Positions 23,399 to 34,906 of a stretch of 64,000 nucleotides of DNA are shown here, one piece after another. The notes under the pieces are model-generated. The model made no database searches. It worked only from the letters and a program-made list of their open reading frames with translations, and had not been told where the DNA came from. How positions within the stretch are numbered: the first letter of the stretch is position 1; every line of letters starts with the position of its first letter. Made by a program: the position numbers and the translations under genes. This DNA is from Triatoma infestans (taxonomy: Eukaryota > Arthropoda > Insecta > Hemiptera > Reduviidae). The stretch covers positions 1-64,000 of the forward strand of contig JAAEAF010002586.1 in assembly GCA_011037195.1 (NCBI GenBank), in the 5' to 3' direction.

Positions 23399-23632
23399 CA
23401 GAGATATTTTCCGTGATAGTCTCTGCTTCTTTTTGTTGTCATTGACCGGCTTCGGGCCCATCATCAGGATGTTTTTTTTGTCAAACACTGTGATAAAATA
23501 GACTTGCATAGTGTTTACAAAAAAAAACATCCTGATGATGGGAACACCCGAAACCGTTCGATGACCACTATAAAAAGCAGGCTATCACGGAAAATATTTC
23601 TAATGCTTTTCAGCTCTGCAGAACCAACTACA
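23399..23632. repeat. Foldback element, copy 1, with hammerhead-like motifs
   Basis: Two arms of about 75-100 bp are inverted around about 23510: CAGAGATATTTTCCGTGATA on the left, and its complement on the right. The flanks carry the same sequence, ACAAAAACTAATTAT (23384-23398 and 23633-23647), consistent with a target-site duplication. The right arm holds CATC-CTGATGA, a GGG/CCC stem, then GAAAC and GATG (23528-23563). The left-arm version is decayed (GAAG instead of GAAA). Confidence 0.7.
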
Positions 23633-24129
23633 ACAAAAACTAATTATTATAATATATTTATAAATAAAATAAATAAATAAATAAAAAATTTCATGAATAA
23701 AAAGAATTGTGTTGAAAAAAAAAATAAAGAAAAAAGAAATACGATACATATATTATTTAAAAATAATAATTATTTTTGAATGATAATAAAAACTAAAAAT
23801 TAAAATCTCACTGGTCAGATCTGTCACAATTTTCAACGTGGTGTTGAAAGCGAAAATAAAAGCTAACATTTCCTCCATGTCAAGAGGGATTTTCTCATCC
23901 ATTTCAATGATTATTCATATTGTCTATGTATTGTTATGTTTTTATATATATATATGCCACCATCTATATATCACATACGTTATTTATATTAATCTAAATG
24001 TGACGCAATGTATGTAGGCTTTATTCTTTTTTTTTTTTTTGCTCCTCTCCATTTTGTATAGTTATGAATTTTATTTTATATTATGCGCGATATAATATAT
24101 AACACTTTTACCTACTGTAAACTTACTCG

Positions 24130-24380
24130 TTCTTTTTTTTTTAAACTTTCTGTTACTTGTTTTTCTGAGTACGAAAAAGCCTTTTTTTCGAATAATCTGT
24201 ACATAAGTACCGAAGGAAATATTTCAAAAACGAAAAAAAATCATAGGTAGCTCAAACTTGGAATCCCATGTAGGTAACACCATCGCATGTTCTGACAATA
24301 AGGTTTTGGCCAATATATATCAACCGATATTGGCACTTTAAAGAAAAGCCTTCTTAGTAGTTTGTAAAAATTATCTATTT
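24130..24380 (+). repeat. Family A fragment, plus orientation
   Basis: Contains CTGAGTACGAAAAAGCC, AGCTCAAACTTGGAATCCC and AACCGATATTGGCACTTTAA in family A order. Confidence 0.55.
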
Positions 24381-25018
24381 TTAGTTATCTCGTTGTTCTT
24401 AGCTATTTTCGTAGCTGTTTTTGTTCTTCAATTCTTGTTCGTAGTTTGTTGGTGAGAGGGGTGTAGTTTTAAGTCTATTCGTTAGGTATCTCAACGCAGC
24501 TAGATGGTGCTGGGTGATGGCATGGTTGGATCTGTGGTATTTTTGCATCAGTGGTGATATTGCAACTAAGAGACGATACACTCCACCGTAATACTAGAAA
24601 TGACAAAGAAACCACAGCCAAATTCACATAAACGGAAACAACACATACAAAATCACAATTTTTTTAAGAAAATCGGCGTCAAAACTGCATTCAGAACTAA
24701 CAATAAATTAGGTAAAAAAAAAACCGCACATATATTGAAAATACTGACTTATAAGACAGTAGCGGGATTTACGAACTGAAATGTTCAGAATGTAGAGAGT
24801 TTACGCCAGAGCGTTAGAAAATCATGGCAAGGTTTTCAGAATACATCCGTTCTTACAAATATCACAAAACCGATTCTAACTTAGTATGTTTATGTACCTA
24901 ATACGCAAGTGTAAATTTGATTGTATTACATGTGGATAAGCGAATGGCTACACAGCGTGATGCATGATGTCTCGGTGAATGTGGATGAGCGTGGATGTGT
25001 GCAATGAGTATCAGATAA

Positions 25019-25330
25019 TCAGAGACATTTTCCGTGGTAGCCTGCTTCATTTTGTGGTCATCGATCGGTTTCGGGCGTTCACCCATCTTCAGGAAGCGTT
25101 TGTCAGACAGTGTGATAACACACACTTGCACAGAGCAAATTCAGTTTACACACTCAGAGTGTATAAACTGAATTTGCTCTGTGCAAGTCTGTGTATCACA
25201 CTGTCTGACAAACGCTTCCTGAAGATGGGTGAACGCCCGAAACCGATCGATGACCACAAAATGAAGCAGGCAATCACGGAAAATGTCTTTGATGCTTTCC
25301 AGCTCTGAGGAATCAACCACCACAACAAGC
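25019..25330. repeat. Foldback element, copy 2, nearly perfect palindrome
   Basis: Arms of about 140 bp (25019-25155 and 25165-25308) are almost identical inverted copies. The centre is AGTTTACACACTCAGAGTGT. A 9-bp duplication ATCAGATAA flanks the element at 25010-25018 and 25331-25339. Each arm contains CTGAAGA, a GGGT/GCCC hairpin and GAAACCGATC (plus strand at 25218-25250). Only the right arm extends to TTCCAGCTCTGAGGAATCAA; the left arm is shorter at its outer end. Confidence 0.8.
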
Positions 25331-25419
25331 ATCAGATAACTTACGTGAATGTCAGATAGCATGCTAATATAATTTAATCAACGTCCACAAAATGAGGCAG
25401 GCTATCAAGGAAAATATCT

Positions 25420-25770
25420 CTGATAAAAGAAAATCTTTGGAGCCGTTTTCGAGAAAATTGCAAAAAAAAAAAGGAAAAGCCAAAAATCCAATCAGTAAAG
25501 TGGTATTTCTGGTTAATGGATTGTGCCCGAAAACTTTGTGGCAGATGCGGTGGTAGTACCTAAATGGAATACCAAATTTGGGCTTCCTATGATTTTTCCT
25601 TTTTGAAATACTTTGTCCCCAAACGCCCCCACAGATACAGATCATTCACTAAAAATAATTATTTCGCATTATCAAGACATACGTAGTTCCGGTTAAAGAT
25701 CAATTTCGAAAATTTGACACGATCGTAAAACTTCCTCTTTTACTAAACTAGTTGTAAGAGAAATTAAAAA
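25420..25770 (-). repeat. Family A repeat, minus orientation
   Basis: Plus-strand landmarks: TTTGGAGCCGTTTTCGAGAA, TAAAGTGGTATTTCTGGTTA, GATTGTGCCCGAAAACTTTG, and the end GACACGATCGTAAAACTTCC with a degraded hairpin. Confidence 0.7.
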
Positions 25771-26429
25771 CATAATTTAGATTTAAACTTATATATCCGG
25801 TCACCCACAATCACTCGCCACATGTTTTTCATTATTTAATCCTTTTCATAAATAACAAATCTTAAAAACAACTGGGAAAAATAGCAATAGTTTTTCCATT
25901 CAAAACTATTATAAGGATAGTATAAAAAGAGCCGGACATAGAATACATATACATACATACATACATACAAACCCAAAAGATCCACGCCATTAATATTATA
26001 AACTCGCAAGCGGTCTCTATAGTAACATTAATGAAATATGTACCCAGCATTCCTCCTCATCTCGCCAAGTTCCTTCCTTTATATTTAGTTACATGGTTTT
26101 ATAACTCATCTATAGAAAAAGGACTAAACTTACTGGGCTGGCTTGCTGACTGACTAAGCTCATTTCCCTCGGGAATTTTACGGAGATTTTCCTTTCATGG
26201 AAACTAACGCTTTTCACTTGTATATTATATATATACAGAGGCTTTCTATAGAATCAAAAATGCGTGGCAAATTAAACAACATATCACATTCTGACGTCAT
26301 TGCAATGATTATGATGTAATCTGTTGATAAATCTGTAGGTTATATTGTACTGGATTTTCATAGATTAGGTATTTTTACTTCCTCATATAGCACTGTGACA
26401 ATATTTCTAAATTGACTTTTAACCACAAA

Positions 26430-26830
26430 TACAGGTTTTGAAATCCCGTTGAGTTTGGAATAAAAAGGATTTTTTGCAGCTGCCTCAAAATCCTTCAATA
26501 ATCAATTTTCTTTGAAAATATTAAAAAAAAAAAAAAATTGACATGTGTGTAGGCAGTACAGGAAATCGTGGGAGTCGTTTTCGAGAAAATAGTGGAAAGT
26601 TGACTGAAAAAAAAAAGATTCAGTAAAGTCGCACTTGCCGATGTGTATTTTGAAAAACCTTGGTGTCAGATGCAGTGATGATAGTACTCAATATGTCAGG
26701 TTTGAGCTCCCGGCAATTTTTCGGTTTTCTTCACTCACATACTATTTTCAACTTTCGCTTCACAAAAAAAAAAAAAAAATGAATACCCTGGAGATCAGAA
26801 AGTGTTATTTTTGGTGAAAACAGGTATTTG
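26430..26830 (-). repeat. Family A repeat, minus orientation
   Basis: Plus-strand landmarks: AATCCTTCAATAATCAATTT, GGGAGTCGTTTTCGAGAAAA, AAAGTCGCACTTGCCGATGT and TGATAGTACTCAATATGTCA. Confidence 0.65.
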
Positions 26831-26879
26831 AAAATTTTACAAAAAGGCAATAATTGCTCATAAAGTAGTGAGGGCAGTA

Positions 26880-27290
26880 ATAACTTAAATATTTTCAGTT
26901 TCCCGTCTCTGGACTTATTTTACACTCTCTTAAATCTATACACGCTTGAGTAAAAGAGACATGCTCTTGTGAGGGATTGGGAGAAGGCGGAACTATTTTT
27001 CTAGGCAAACCAACTCCCGCTCACCAGAAAGAAACATTGGGAAAATCTACCATCACCTCTGCTAACTACGCCCACCACGAGGCCATTCCTCAGCTCGTGA
27101 GCGCAGAACAAGCTCTGCCGGGCTGACTCACAATCCCGTGGTCACTGACAGCCTGTCCATAGGCCTACGGTTTTGCAACACCCTCCTGACAAGGCCGGAA
27201 CTTTGCCCTGTCATTCAGATGAAGTGGGTATCCGAGTAAAAGTGACAGTCGTCGTGTACTACAGTCGACTTACCATTAAAGAGGAAAATA
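26880..27290. other. Non-coding stretch
   Basis: Somewhat richer in G+C (27000-27250), with no recognised coding or mobile sequence. Confidence 0.45.
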
Positions 27291-27700
27291 TTATTATTAT
27301 TAATCGTCTGTGGTTAGGAACCACACCCTAAGCGTGACTCAATATAGCTACCCGAAAGAAAAACAACAACAAACCAGGTCTAGTCCAAAAATTCAGGTCC
27401 GAGTCTAAATTTATGTAACATTCAACGCATTCCCAACTTAAAGGGAAATAGCTCTTCCACGGATATCCCGTTCGAAACAAAGATCCTGAACCTAATTTTC
27501 TCACAACCCAAGCAATCTGTCATAAGATGGATTCCAATATTGCCTGGTACCCTGACTCGAAGTAGTAAATTCTTCAAGGAAGAAAGCATGTCCAGTCTTC
27601 TAAAAAAAATGTTTAGTACCAACTTGGAAATGTAGACAAATGCTCGGAGCCCTGACTGTCCGAGACATACAAACACCTTTTATATTAGTGTTGTATCCAA
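27290..27700 (-). pseudogene. RNase H-bearing LINE, 3' part (family B)
   Basis: On the minus strand the frame from 27676 gives RRLDMLSSLKNLLLRVRVPG and NIGIH. This matches RRLEELSSLKDVLLVLVPGH of the copy at 34905. It is followed by the family B 3' end: a GGTTTGTTGTTGTTTTTCTT block (27385-27363), then GGGTAGC and a TAATAATAATA tail (27305-27291). Confidence 0.65.
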
Positions 27701-29030
27701 AATAAAACAAAGATTAGCATAAACAAGAAAAAACATACTTTATGGCATTATTTATGCCCTCTCACATGAAGAGTTTGTCCAAGAAACTTTGGAGAAGTGA
27801 TCAATCTTCAGGGTGAAGAAATATGGCGAATAGTGTTTGAGGAGGTTTGCATTTTAATTCTCGTGGAATATCGTAGAGAAGGGAGCCGTAACTGTTTATA
27901 GGAATCTGTGATGGAGATAATTGTATGAGAGGCATTTTGGAGGGTGGACAAGTTCTCATTAAACTCTTTCTTGTTCTCTCTCCCTCCCTCTCTCTTATAT
28001 ATGGTGAGACTTTTTTCTTTTATCTAGGACCATCTGCTTAGACTAGCATATGTTGACCTTACTAAAACCCTTCCGTTTTTTTTGTTTTTGCCTGAGTCCA
28101 AGTATGTGGAGGAAAATTAATCCATGTACAAGAGAAAAAAGAGCGGAGATATCATAGAGAGAGAGAAAGAGAGATTAAAAAAAGAGAGGGAATTGTCCGT
28201 TCTCCTTTAGATACTCACTCCAGTGAAAAGTTCTCCCCACACTATCAAAAACCCGATCACCCTCAGTAATGGACTTGTCTACGGTCAATTTAACAAAAAA
28301 ATAGGCAGCTCCTCCAAAGCTCTTGTATGGATTACCCGTTTATTTTCCCGCCCAAGATGAGTGAGGGAGGGGAGAGAAAGAGAGAGCTGAGAATACTGGA
28401 ACCATATATACTGAACTCTCTTTCTCACCATCAATACGTCACTTCTCCCACTTCTACCATTTTTCCAAAAAACAACCCCACCATTTCATTCACTCCTTTT
28501 CCCATCCCATGACCTAAAAAAAAAAATGGTTTCTTAAAAATAAATATTTAACTTAGTCTTTGGAAAACTTAAATGAAAAGTTTTCTTGGCGCGTTTAAGG
28601 CTTTTGTGTATGAGACAAAAAAACACAAAGAAAAGTCCTAAGCTAATTTTCCTAACTTAATTGATATTGTTTAGTACAGAAAGAGGATTTAAGTGAAAAT
28701 GGTAGGGGGGAAGTTTAAGGGGAAAAGTTGGTTGGCTTTAAAATAACAATATAGTACTCATGCCATCAAATGGAAAAAGAAAACAATTTTTTTAAAGAAA
28801 TTATGGATCACCATTTATAACCTTACAGCTACAAACTTGGAATTTTTACTCAACATTGCCTCAATATAAAATAAATATAGATGTTAATGGGGGCATATGC
28901 TGATTATTCAGCATCTAGCAGGTACTAAAAAGTGATTACAATGCATTTATAAATCTGCAACATAACACGTAAAAAGCTAACAATACGCAATCCCTCAATA
29001 ACCAAGTAGAAATTTAAAGATAGCTGTGCA
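27700..29030. other. Non-coding stretch
   Basis: Contains CT/GA-rich simple sequence (27980-28000, 28155-28185) and no recognised gene or mobile element. Confidence 0.5.
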
Positions 29031-29450
29031 GTTATATACGTTGACCAAAATATCTATTCTGTAAAAATTGGCACTTCTGTTGACCGATTTTCTGCAAACT
29101 TAGAATTCTAGAAATGTTCTAGTAACGTGAATATTAATATTCTTAATATTGTATAAGTGTAAGTCGTGTACATTGCATTGAAGTGGTACTTTATAATAGG
29201 AGAAACTATGGGACTCCCAGAATACCCTAAAAATAATTTTTCCCTGCGGAAAAATGGGCAATAGAAGTGAAAAGTATTTATATGTGTAGAAGCACACAAA
29301 GTTTAAAGAAAAATCGTTTGAGCCAAGAAAATTATTTCAGAAAAACTGGAAAAAAAAATAAGTAATATCGCACATCCAGCTAGTGACGGATTTTGTCCGA
29401 AAACTTTGTGTCGGATGCGATGAACTGCAATGCTTTTCCTTACAGCAGTA
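29030..29450 (-). repeat. Family A repeat, minus orientation
   Basis: Plus-strand landmarks: TGGCACTTCTGTTGACCGAT, CATTGAAGTGGTACTTTATA, GAATACCCTAAAAATAATTT, AAAAATCGTTTGAGCC and GATTTTGTCCGAAAACTTTG. Confidence 0.7.
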
Positions 29451-29989
29451 AAAGAAATTATGGATCACCAACAATTGTTGCTTTGAAAATTACTGTTTTT
29501 GAAGGCACAATCCTCATTAGGATTTTGACTTTAATGAAAATTATTTTTTTGAACTGAATTTTTCAAGAGAAACCACATTTTGAAAGAGAACATTTTTCGA
29601 ACACTAACACTATTTGATTATTGTGAGGAAAAAAAAATGGTTTAAATCCCATCCTAACATCCTGCGAATGGATAGGATGTCCTCAAGTTAAAGAGAAATT
29701 ATAAATCGATACGGGAAGAAAGATGAAAATGTTCTAAGGATGCTTGGCCAATCTCCGTTCACTGACATTCCCCACTCCTTCCCCTTTCGAAAAACTCATC
29801 AGTACCGCGAACTCTACATAACGCTGTTTAATATTAATACCTTAAGATTAGGGGGGGAAAAAACCCGGCCAGGAAAGCTGAGCTTTTAATTAAATTCTAA
29901 AAACAAAGTTTAACTCAAAAGTAAATTAAGTATCCATCAATATGGAACATGGTTCCTTACCAAACAACGACAAAACTGAGAACTACAAA

Positions 29990-30805
29990 AAAAAAATGGC
30001 GTCAATAAACACTCACGCGACTTATCTGAGGAAAAAAAAATGCCTTCAAACTTGGAATTTTTAACAAAATATTGAGTTCGCTTCGAGGAAAGCACTTTTA
30101 AAGGGTTCCCCAGAATTCCCCATAAAATCAAACCCCCCCCCCCCCGAATATTTACAATATTAGTGTTCAGTTCATATCTGTGCACAGTTAGCATTCTAGT
30201 TTAAAGAAAATTTTAGAAATAATTTCCGTTTGGAAAAAATTCCCCCGCCCCGCGCAAAAACCTCAGAAATTTATCCTGCACAAACGCACTTCCTGAAATC
30301 TAACATTGAATTTACTGTATGTTAATTATATGATTTGTAGAACTATATATGGCAATGATTTAGCACTTTTGTAAGGAAGCTTAATGCAATGCTCAGAAAA
30401 AGTAAATTTTCCTAAAAAAAAAAATGTTTTACATAAAAACTCGCGAAAAACTGAAAATAATGACGCCCTTCCGCTTGACAAATTTTTCACCGAAACTTCC
30501 GTGTCAGATATGAAAGATTTCAATCAAAATTTTTTTTTAAATTTGCCACATTACAATGTTTAGTCAGCCGTACAAAATTGTGGTGGGGACGACGTTTTAA
30601 TAAAATTATATGACGTTTAAAGCAAATAGCTGAAGCCGTTTTCAGGAAAATCGCGAAAAACTGAAAAAAAATTGAGCAAAGTCGCACTTCCGGTTGAAGA
30701 ATTTTGTCTGAAATCTTCGTGACCAAAAAAAAAAGAAGTCAATTTCGAAAATCTAGCACGATCGCAATTCTTCCTGTTACTAGGAGTAACGGTGAAATAA
30801 TAAAA
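29990..30805 (-). repeat. Family A repeat(s), minus orientation
   Basis: Two partial copies lie in tandem. One includes the C run at 30138-30151 and CAAACGCACTTCCTG. The other runs from about 30600 through GAAGCCGTTTTCAGGAAAAT, AAGTCGCACTTCCGGTTGAA, CTAGCACGATCGCAATTCTT and the CTGTTACTAGGAGTAAC terminal hairpin. Confidence 0.65.
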
Positions 30806-32560
30806 AATCTAGCAGTGTTACCTATGAATCTTAAGACTGAATTGGGCAATGTTGCGCAAAAAGTAAGGCTTTTATTTAGTCATTCGGCTGACGGCCTAGA
30901 CTAGAATGTATATGAAGTTTGCTCATATACATATTTCATATGAATTCCATGGTTTTCAGAACCACCCGAGTGGTTTTAGAGATTTATACACAAGAGGTAG
31001 TGTATATCTTTCGGAGGGAAGAGAAGAGAGAGATATAGAAGCCCAATAGGGTGGATATATATATATAGAACTAGTTTTGCCAGAATACAAAGTAAAGCCT
31101 AAATATTGTCTATGTATTCTCTAAAGTAGGTAACATCTCAGCCACTGGAACAAGTTTTGGAATTTCCACTTAATTAGAACTTGTAAGTAGCAACAACTGA
31201 GTAAAGGGCCCGATGCTCTCTGACACTGTCTCTCTCTCTACCCCTACCTCTACTCTACCGCCTTCGCCAAAAACCAGACTACAACCTTAGTAACAAATCC
31301 TTTTCCAGGGAAGGCAGACGGCGGTGGCACGGTCTTCCCGGTGGTCGTCTTTGGAACAACTAAAACACCACTACTAACTTCAGAATATTTCTGAGTACAA
31401 CTTTTTTTTCACTTGATGTGCTACTTAGTTTGAGTAGAAGTTGTTTTCACTCTTTGAAAATTGTTTACAGTTTCCTTAGTATAAGAAGAAATGAGTATCT
31501 GCTATGATTTACAAAATAATTTCTTATATAGGCATATATATTCTTGGGAATGTTTTTGTAATTAATTTCGAAATAACTTTCCTTCCGTCATCGAGAGTGC
31601 TAATTATTTCCGTGAATTTTCTTTGAAGTTTCGTGAAATTTATTTACTTACATTTTTCAAATTTAAAGTTCAAATCTAGGTCAAGATAGGGAGCATGTAA
31701 GCCATTCGCTACAAAGTTGGAGAAAATATACCCGTAATGTTCACAATATCTGTTCTTGGCCAGCTGGACTCTGTCAATTCTATTAACTAGGGTTTATACT
31801 TCTCTAATATAGTATTCATTTTGGCACATATATTAGACAAATCACAACCTAGTAGGCCTTCAACTGAACACAACAGCTATATCTCACAACAGTTATATTT
31901 GGGAAAATCTTTCTTTTCATTTTTTAATCTTATGAAGCAAATCTTAGGATACCAAAAGTTATCTATATTATACTGCTTTGCAATCCAATTTGGTGGGTAC
32001 TTTAGTACCAAATAGCTTTGATCGGCAGCGACCATGTTTCCAACGGAATGGCAATGGCGTACTCTTTGGCAGTGACATCATTTACATATCCAAGACCCAA
32101 AACTGAACTACATATAAGAGCGAAGTTATATTGATGGCTTTATTTCTCTGTCACAGATACTAATAATGGCTTCTGTTGCTGAATTGCTTTTAGTTGCTAT
32201 ACAGCAACAGCTTTTAGCAGCTTTCTACAGTAAAACCCAAACTTTCTTTAATATCAGTGAAAATATTGCTTGTACATCCCGTATTTGAGCAGTCCCAGTT
32301 CTATGTTACTTTGGAAATGTTTATTCAGATGGCAGTGTTTGCTTTTAATTTTTTGCTGACATAAGGTGTGGTTATCAACCAGTTTTAGCCAATTTTTACT
32401 TGTTTTCAGTGGTGAATTGCTGTAAAATGTTTATTATTGATTTTGTAATGGATTGCCGGCAGTGTATCCTGCCCAATGCCGGAATAATAAGGCAACCCAC
32501 CAACTGCTACGTCATCATGTCAACACGTCACGTAAAGCGCAACACACCTCCCTCCCCACA
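30805..32560. other. Intron sequence, nothing recognised
   Basis: Short open frames only (31821-32015, 32400-32693); none has a recognisable domain. Confidence 0.5.
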
Positions 32561-32562
32561 AG

Positions 32563-33152
32563 CTATTCAATTCACCACCATAGAGGAGATCAAGATCCCC
32601 GCCTATCTCAACCATCTAGCACAGTCCACAGAAGTACAAGAACTTTTAGTACTTGAATTATTGCGTTTATTGTGTGTTTATTATTATATGTAGGTGTTGT
32701 GTGTATTCAATGCGCGCGATTGGAAAATGTTTCACGATTGTGGCTTCATATTGTACGGTGTTTATTAAATTATTCCGGTGTGTTTGTCAAGACTTTTGAA
32801 TCTTGTTGAAAGACTATCGTATTTGTTAAAAGAATTGAACAATTTGGCGATTGTGAGTAGTGGGTGTTTCCTACGTGTATACGAGCAGGGATTGTAATTT
32901 TTTGTCTTGCAACGTTTTTGGCAGTTGGGCTTCTTGGATTGTGATGTTTGGTCTGTGAGGAATGGTATGATTATTTTCTTGACGACTGTGTGAACAAGAC
33001 TGAACGTCAGACACAATTGTAGATTTAATGTTTGAGTGTAGCTTGCCCTTATATGTGCCTCCTGGACATTCCCTTGTTTCTCCTTCCAGATCTTTTTAGG
33101 GATTGAGATATGCGGGGCTCTTGATCTCCTCTTATGTTGGTGAATTGAATAG
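32563..33152. repeat. Inverted repeat, about 51-bp arms, 490-bp spacer
   Basis: 32563-32613 and 33100-33152 are inverted copies with a few mismatches, sharing CTATTCAATTCACCA, AGAGGAGATCAAGA and CCCCGC with ATATCTCAA or CTATCTCAA. The spacer (32614-33099) shows no coding family. It could be a foldback transposon or two copies of a small repeat in opposite directions. Confidence 0.65.
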
Positions 33153-33164
33153 GCTGAGGTAAGG

Positions 33165-33362
33165 AGAAAGAAGAATTAAGGTAGAAAAATCATTGGAGTC
33201 GTTTTCGAGATTAATGGAAAACAGAAAATAAACATATTCATTAAAGTCGAAGTATTGACGAAGTAGACTGAAATTCGTGCCGATAAGATGGGTAGTATAT
33301 GCGAAATATCAAGTATGTTTGTTTTCCTCTTTTGGATATCTGTTACTTACATTCATACATAC

Positions 33363-33395
<33 letters not shown>

Positions 33396-34600
33396 CAAAT
33401 TACAGTAACAGACGTAACGATGATTTCTAGACAAAAAATATATTGTACCATATTATTAAAATAATAAAAGAAATAGCAAACAATAACTAGATATTATATG
33501 TTGCACATATTCTAAAAAACCGAATATGAAATAAAAATGGGAGAAACCTATTAAATATATATATATACACATACATACATATAGTACATGACTTTTCATT
33601 CAAAATAACTTAAATAGAAAAATTTTCACTCCAATGAATACATACATATTTTCACATTTACATATCTATCTAGTATTTTCTTGGATTCCCAGGTTGTGCT
33701 ATATTATTGAAAATTGTTTTCGTACTATGAATATAATAGAATTTTTCTTTTTTAACATCTTTCTCTGGAAAATGGTATACATTTTTCAATCTCCCCCCCC
33801 CATTTTTTTCTTTTTGGCCAACCTTCTATTATAGATAAAATTAGTTCATGGCTGTGCCAAGTATTCAACAAAAGACACCTAGTGGAAAAATACACAAACA
33901 ATATTCTCTTATTGCAATTATTTAAAATTCTAAATGGTAAACATTCTATAAACTTGGAATATTTACAGTTGGCAATAGCATATTTAGTGAAATAAACCAT
34001 GTTCTATTGAGGAAATTCATCATACAAGCGATAGAGACTTCATGTTGATGATTCCAGCAGTTACATGTGCTCGCTGCACGCTATGAACTTCTTAACTCTC
34101 TCTCCCCTGCGACTACAATTTTGAGAACCACAAATCTCTTCCCCCACCTAGAAGTTACGCGAAAATTATCAGGGTTTCAACAGTAAAAAAAACTGAATTT
34201 ATATCATTAATACAAGTCCAGGCTGACAAGAAGGAAACAGCCAGCAGTGTGGATTAAGTATTATCAACATTACTCTCTAAAGAGTTTCACGAAGAAACTG
34301 ATTACTATAAGCAATCAACTCTGTCTGCACTCAGGTCTCTGTCAAACAAGCCCTTTTAAATGGCTAGAAAGTTTTCAATCAAGTTAGCCATCCTGGCAAA
34401 AGTTTTCAATAGACACATCCACTCAAGTTTGCTGTACTATCTGGCCAGCCAACGCTGCACAAAATCATCACTCTTCGCACGATCACTCTATTATCTGTTT
34501 TACTCTTTTCCACATAAAGTTCGTTAAACAAAATATTTAATTGCATTGGTGAATTTTGTGTGTTTCAGTCTTCAATATCACCAATCATCAATAAATTCCA
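33165..34600. other. Non-coding stretch with a family A scrap and an AT microsatellite
   Basis: A short minus-oriented family A piece (TTGGAGTCGTTTTCGAG) is at about 33192, a TA run at 33368-33391, and nothing else was recognised. Confidence 0.5.
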
Positions 34601-34608
34601 GCTACCAT

Positions 34609-34755
34609 TATTAATTATTATTTGTCTATGGGGGGGGGGGCAAATATTAAGCTATCCAAAGCCCCACTGGGTCCATGCGGCTACCCCAAGAAAAACAACA
34701 ACAAACCGGGTCTAAAATAAATATCCAGATCCGGGTCTAACCCACGTATGTTTCA
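34609..34755 (-). mobile_element. LINE family B 3' terminus, minus strand
   Basis: On the minus strand: ACCCGGTTTGTTGTTGTTTT, TCTTGGGGTAGCCGCATGG, GGGGCTTTGGATAG, a C run (plus-strand G run at 34631-34640) and a TAATAATTAATAA tail. It matches the 3' end at 35740-35840. Confidence 0.7.
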
Positions 34756-34779
34756 CGGTAGTCCTCCGAACAAATTGGA

Positions 34780-34906
34780 CAATAACTGTTGTGATTGAGT
34801 TCGCAGAATTGGAAAGCATCAGAGATTTTTTTTCTGTGATAGCCTGCTACTTTTTGTGGTCATCAACCGGTTTCGGACGTGCGGCCCGTCATCAGGATGT
34901 TTTCCT
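34780..34906 (-). repeat. Foldback element, copy 3, single arm
   Basis: Only one arm is present: GAAAGCATCAGAGAT through TGATAGCCTGCTA and GTGGTCATCAACCGGTTTCG to CATCAGGATGTTTTC. On the minus strand it reads CATC-CTGATGA, a GGGC/GTCC stem, GAAACCGGT-T-GATG, so the hammerhead-like core is fully retained (34858-34898). LINE family B begins directly after it. Confidence 0.65.

Noticed and set aside
32400..32693. 97-codon plus-strand frame, possible retroelement ORF
   Set aside because: It overlaps the left arm of the inverted repeat and shows no convincing motif.
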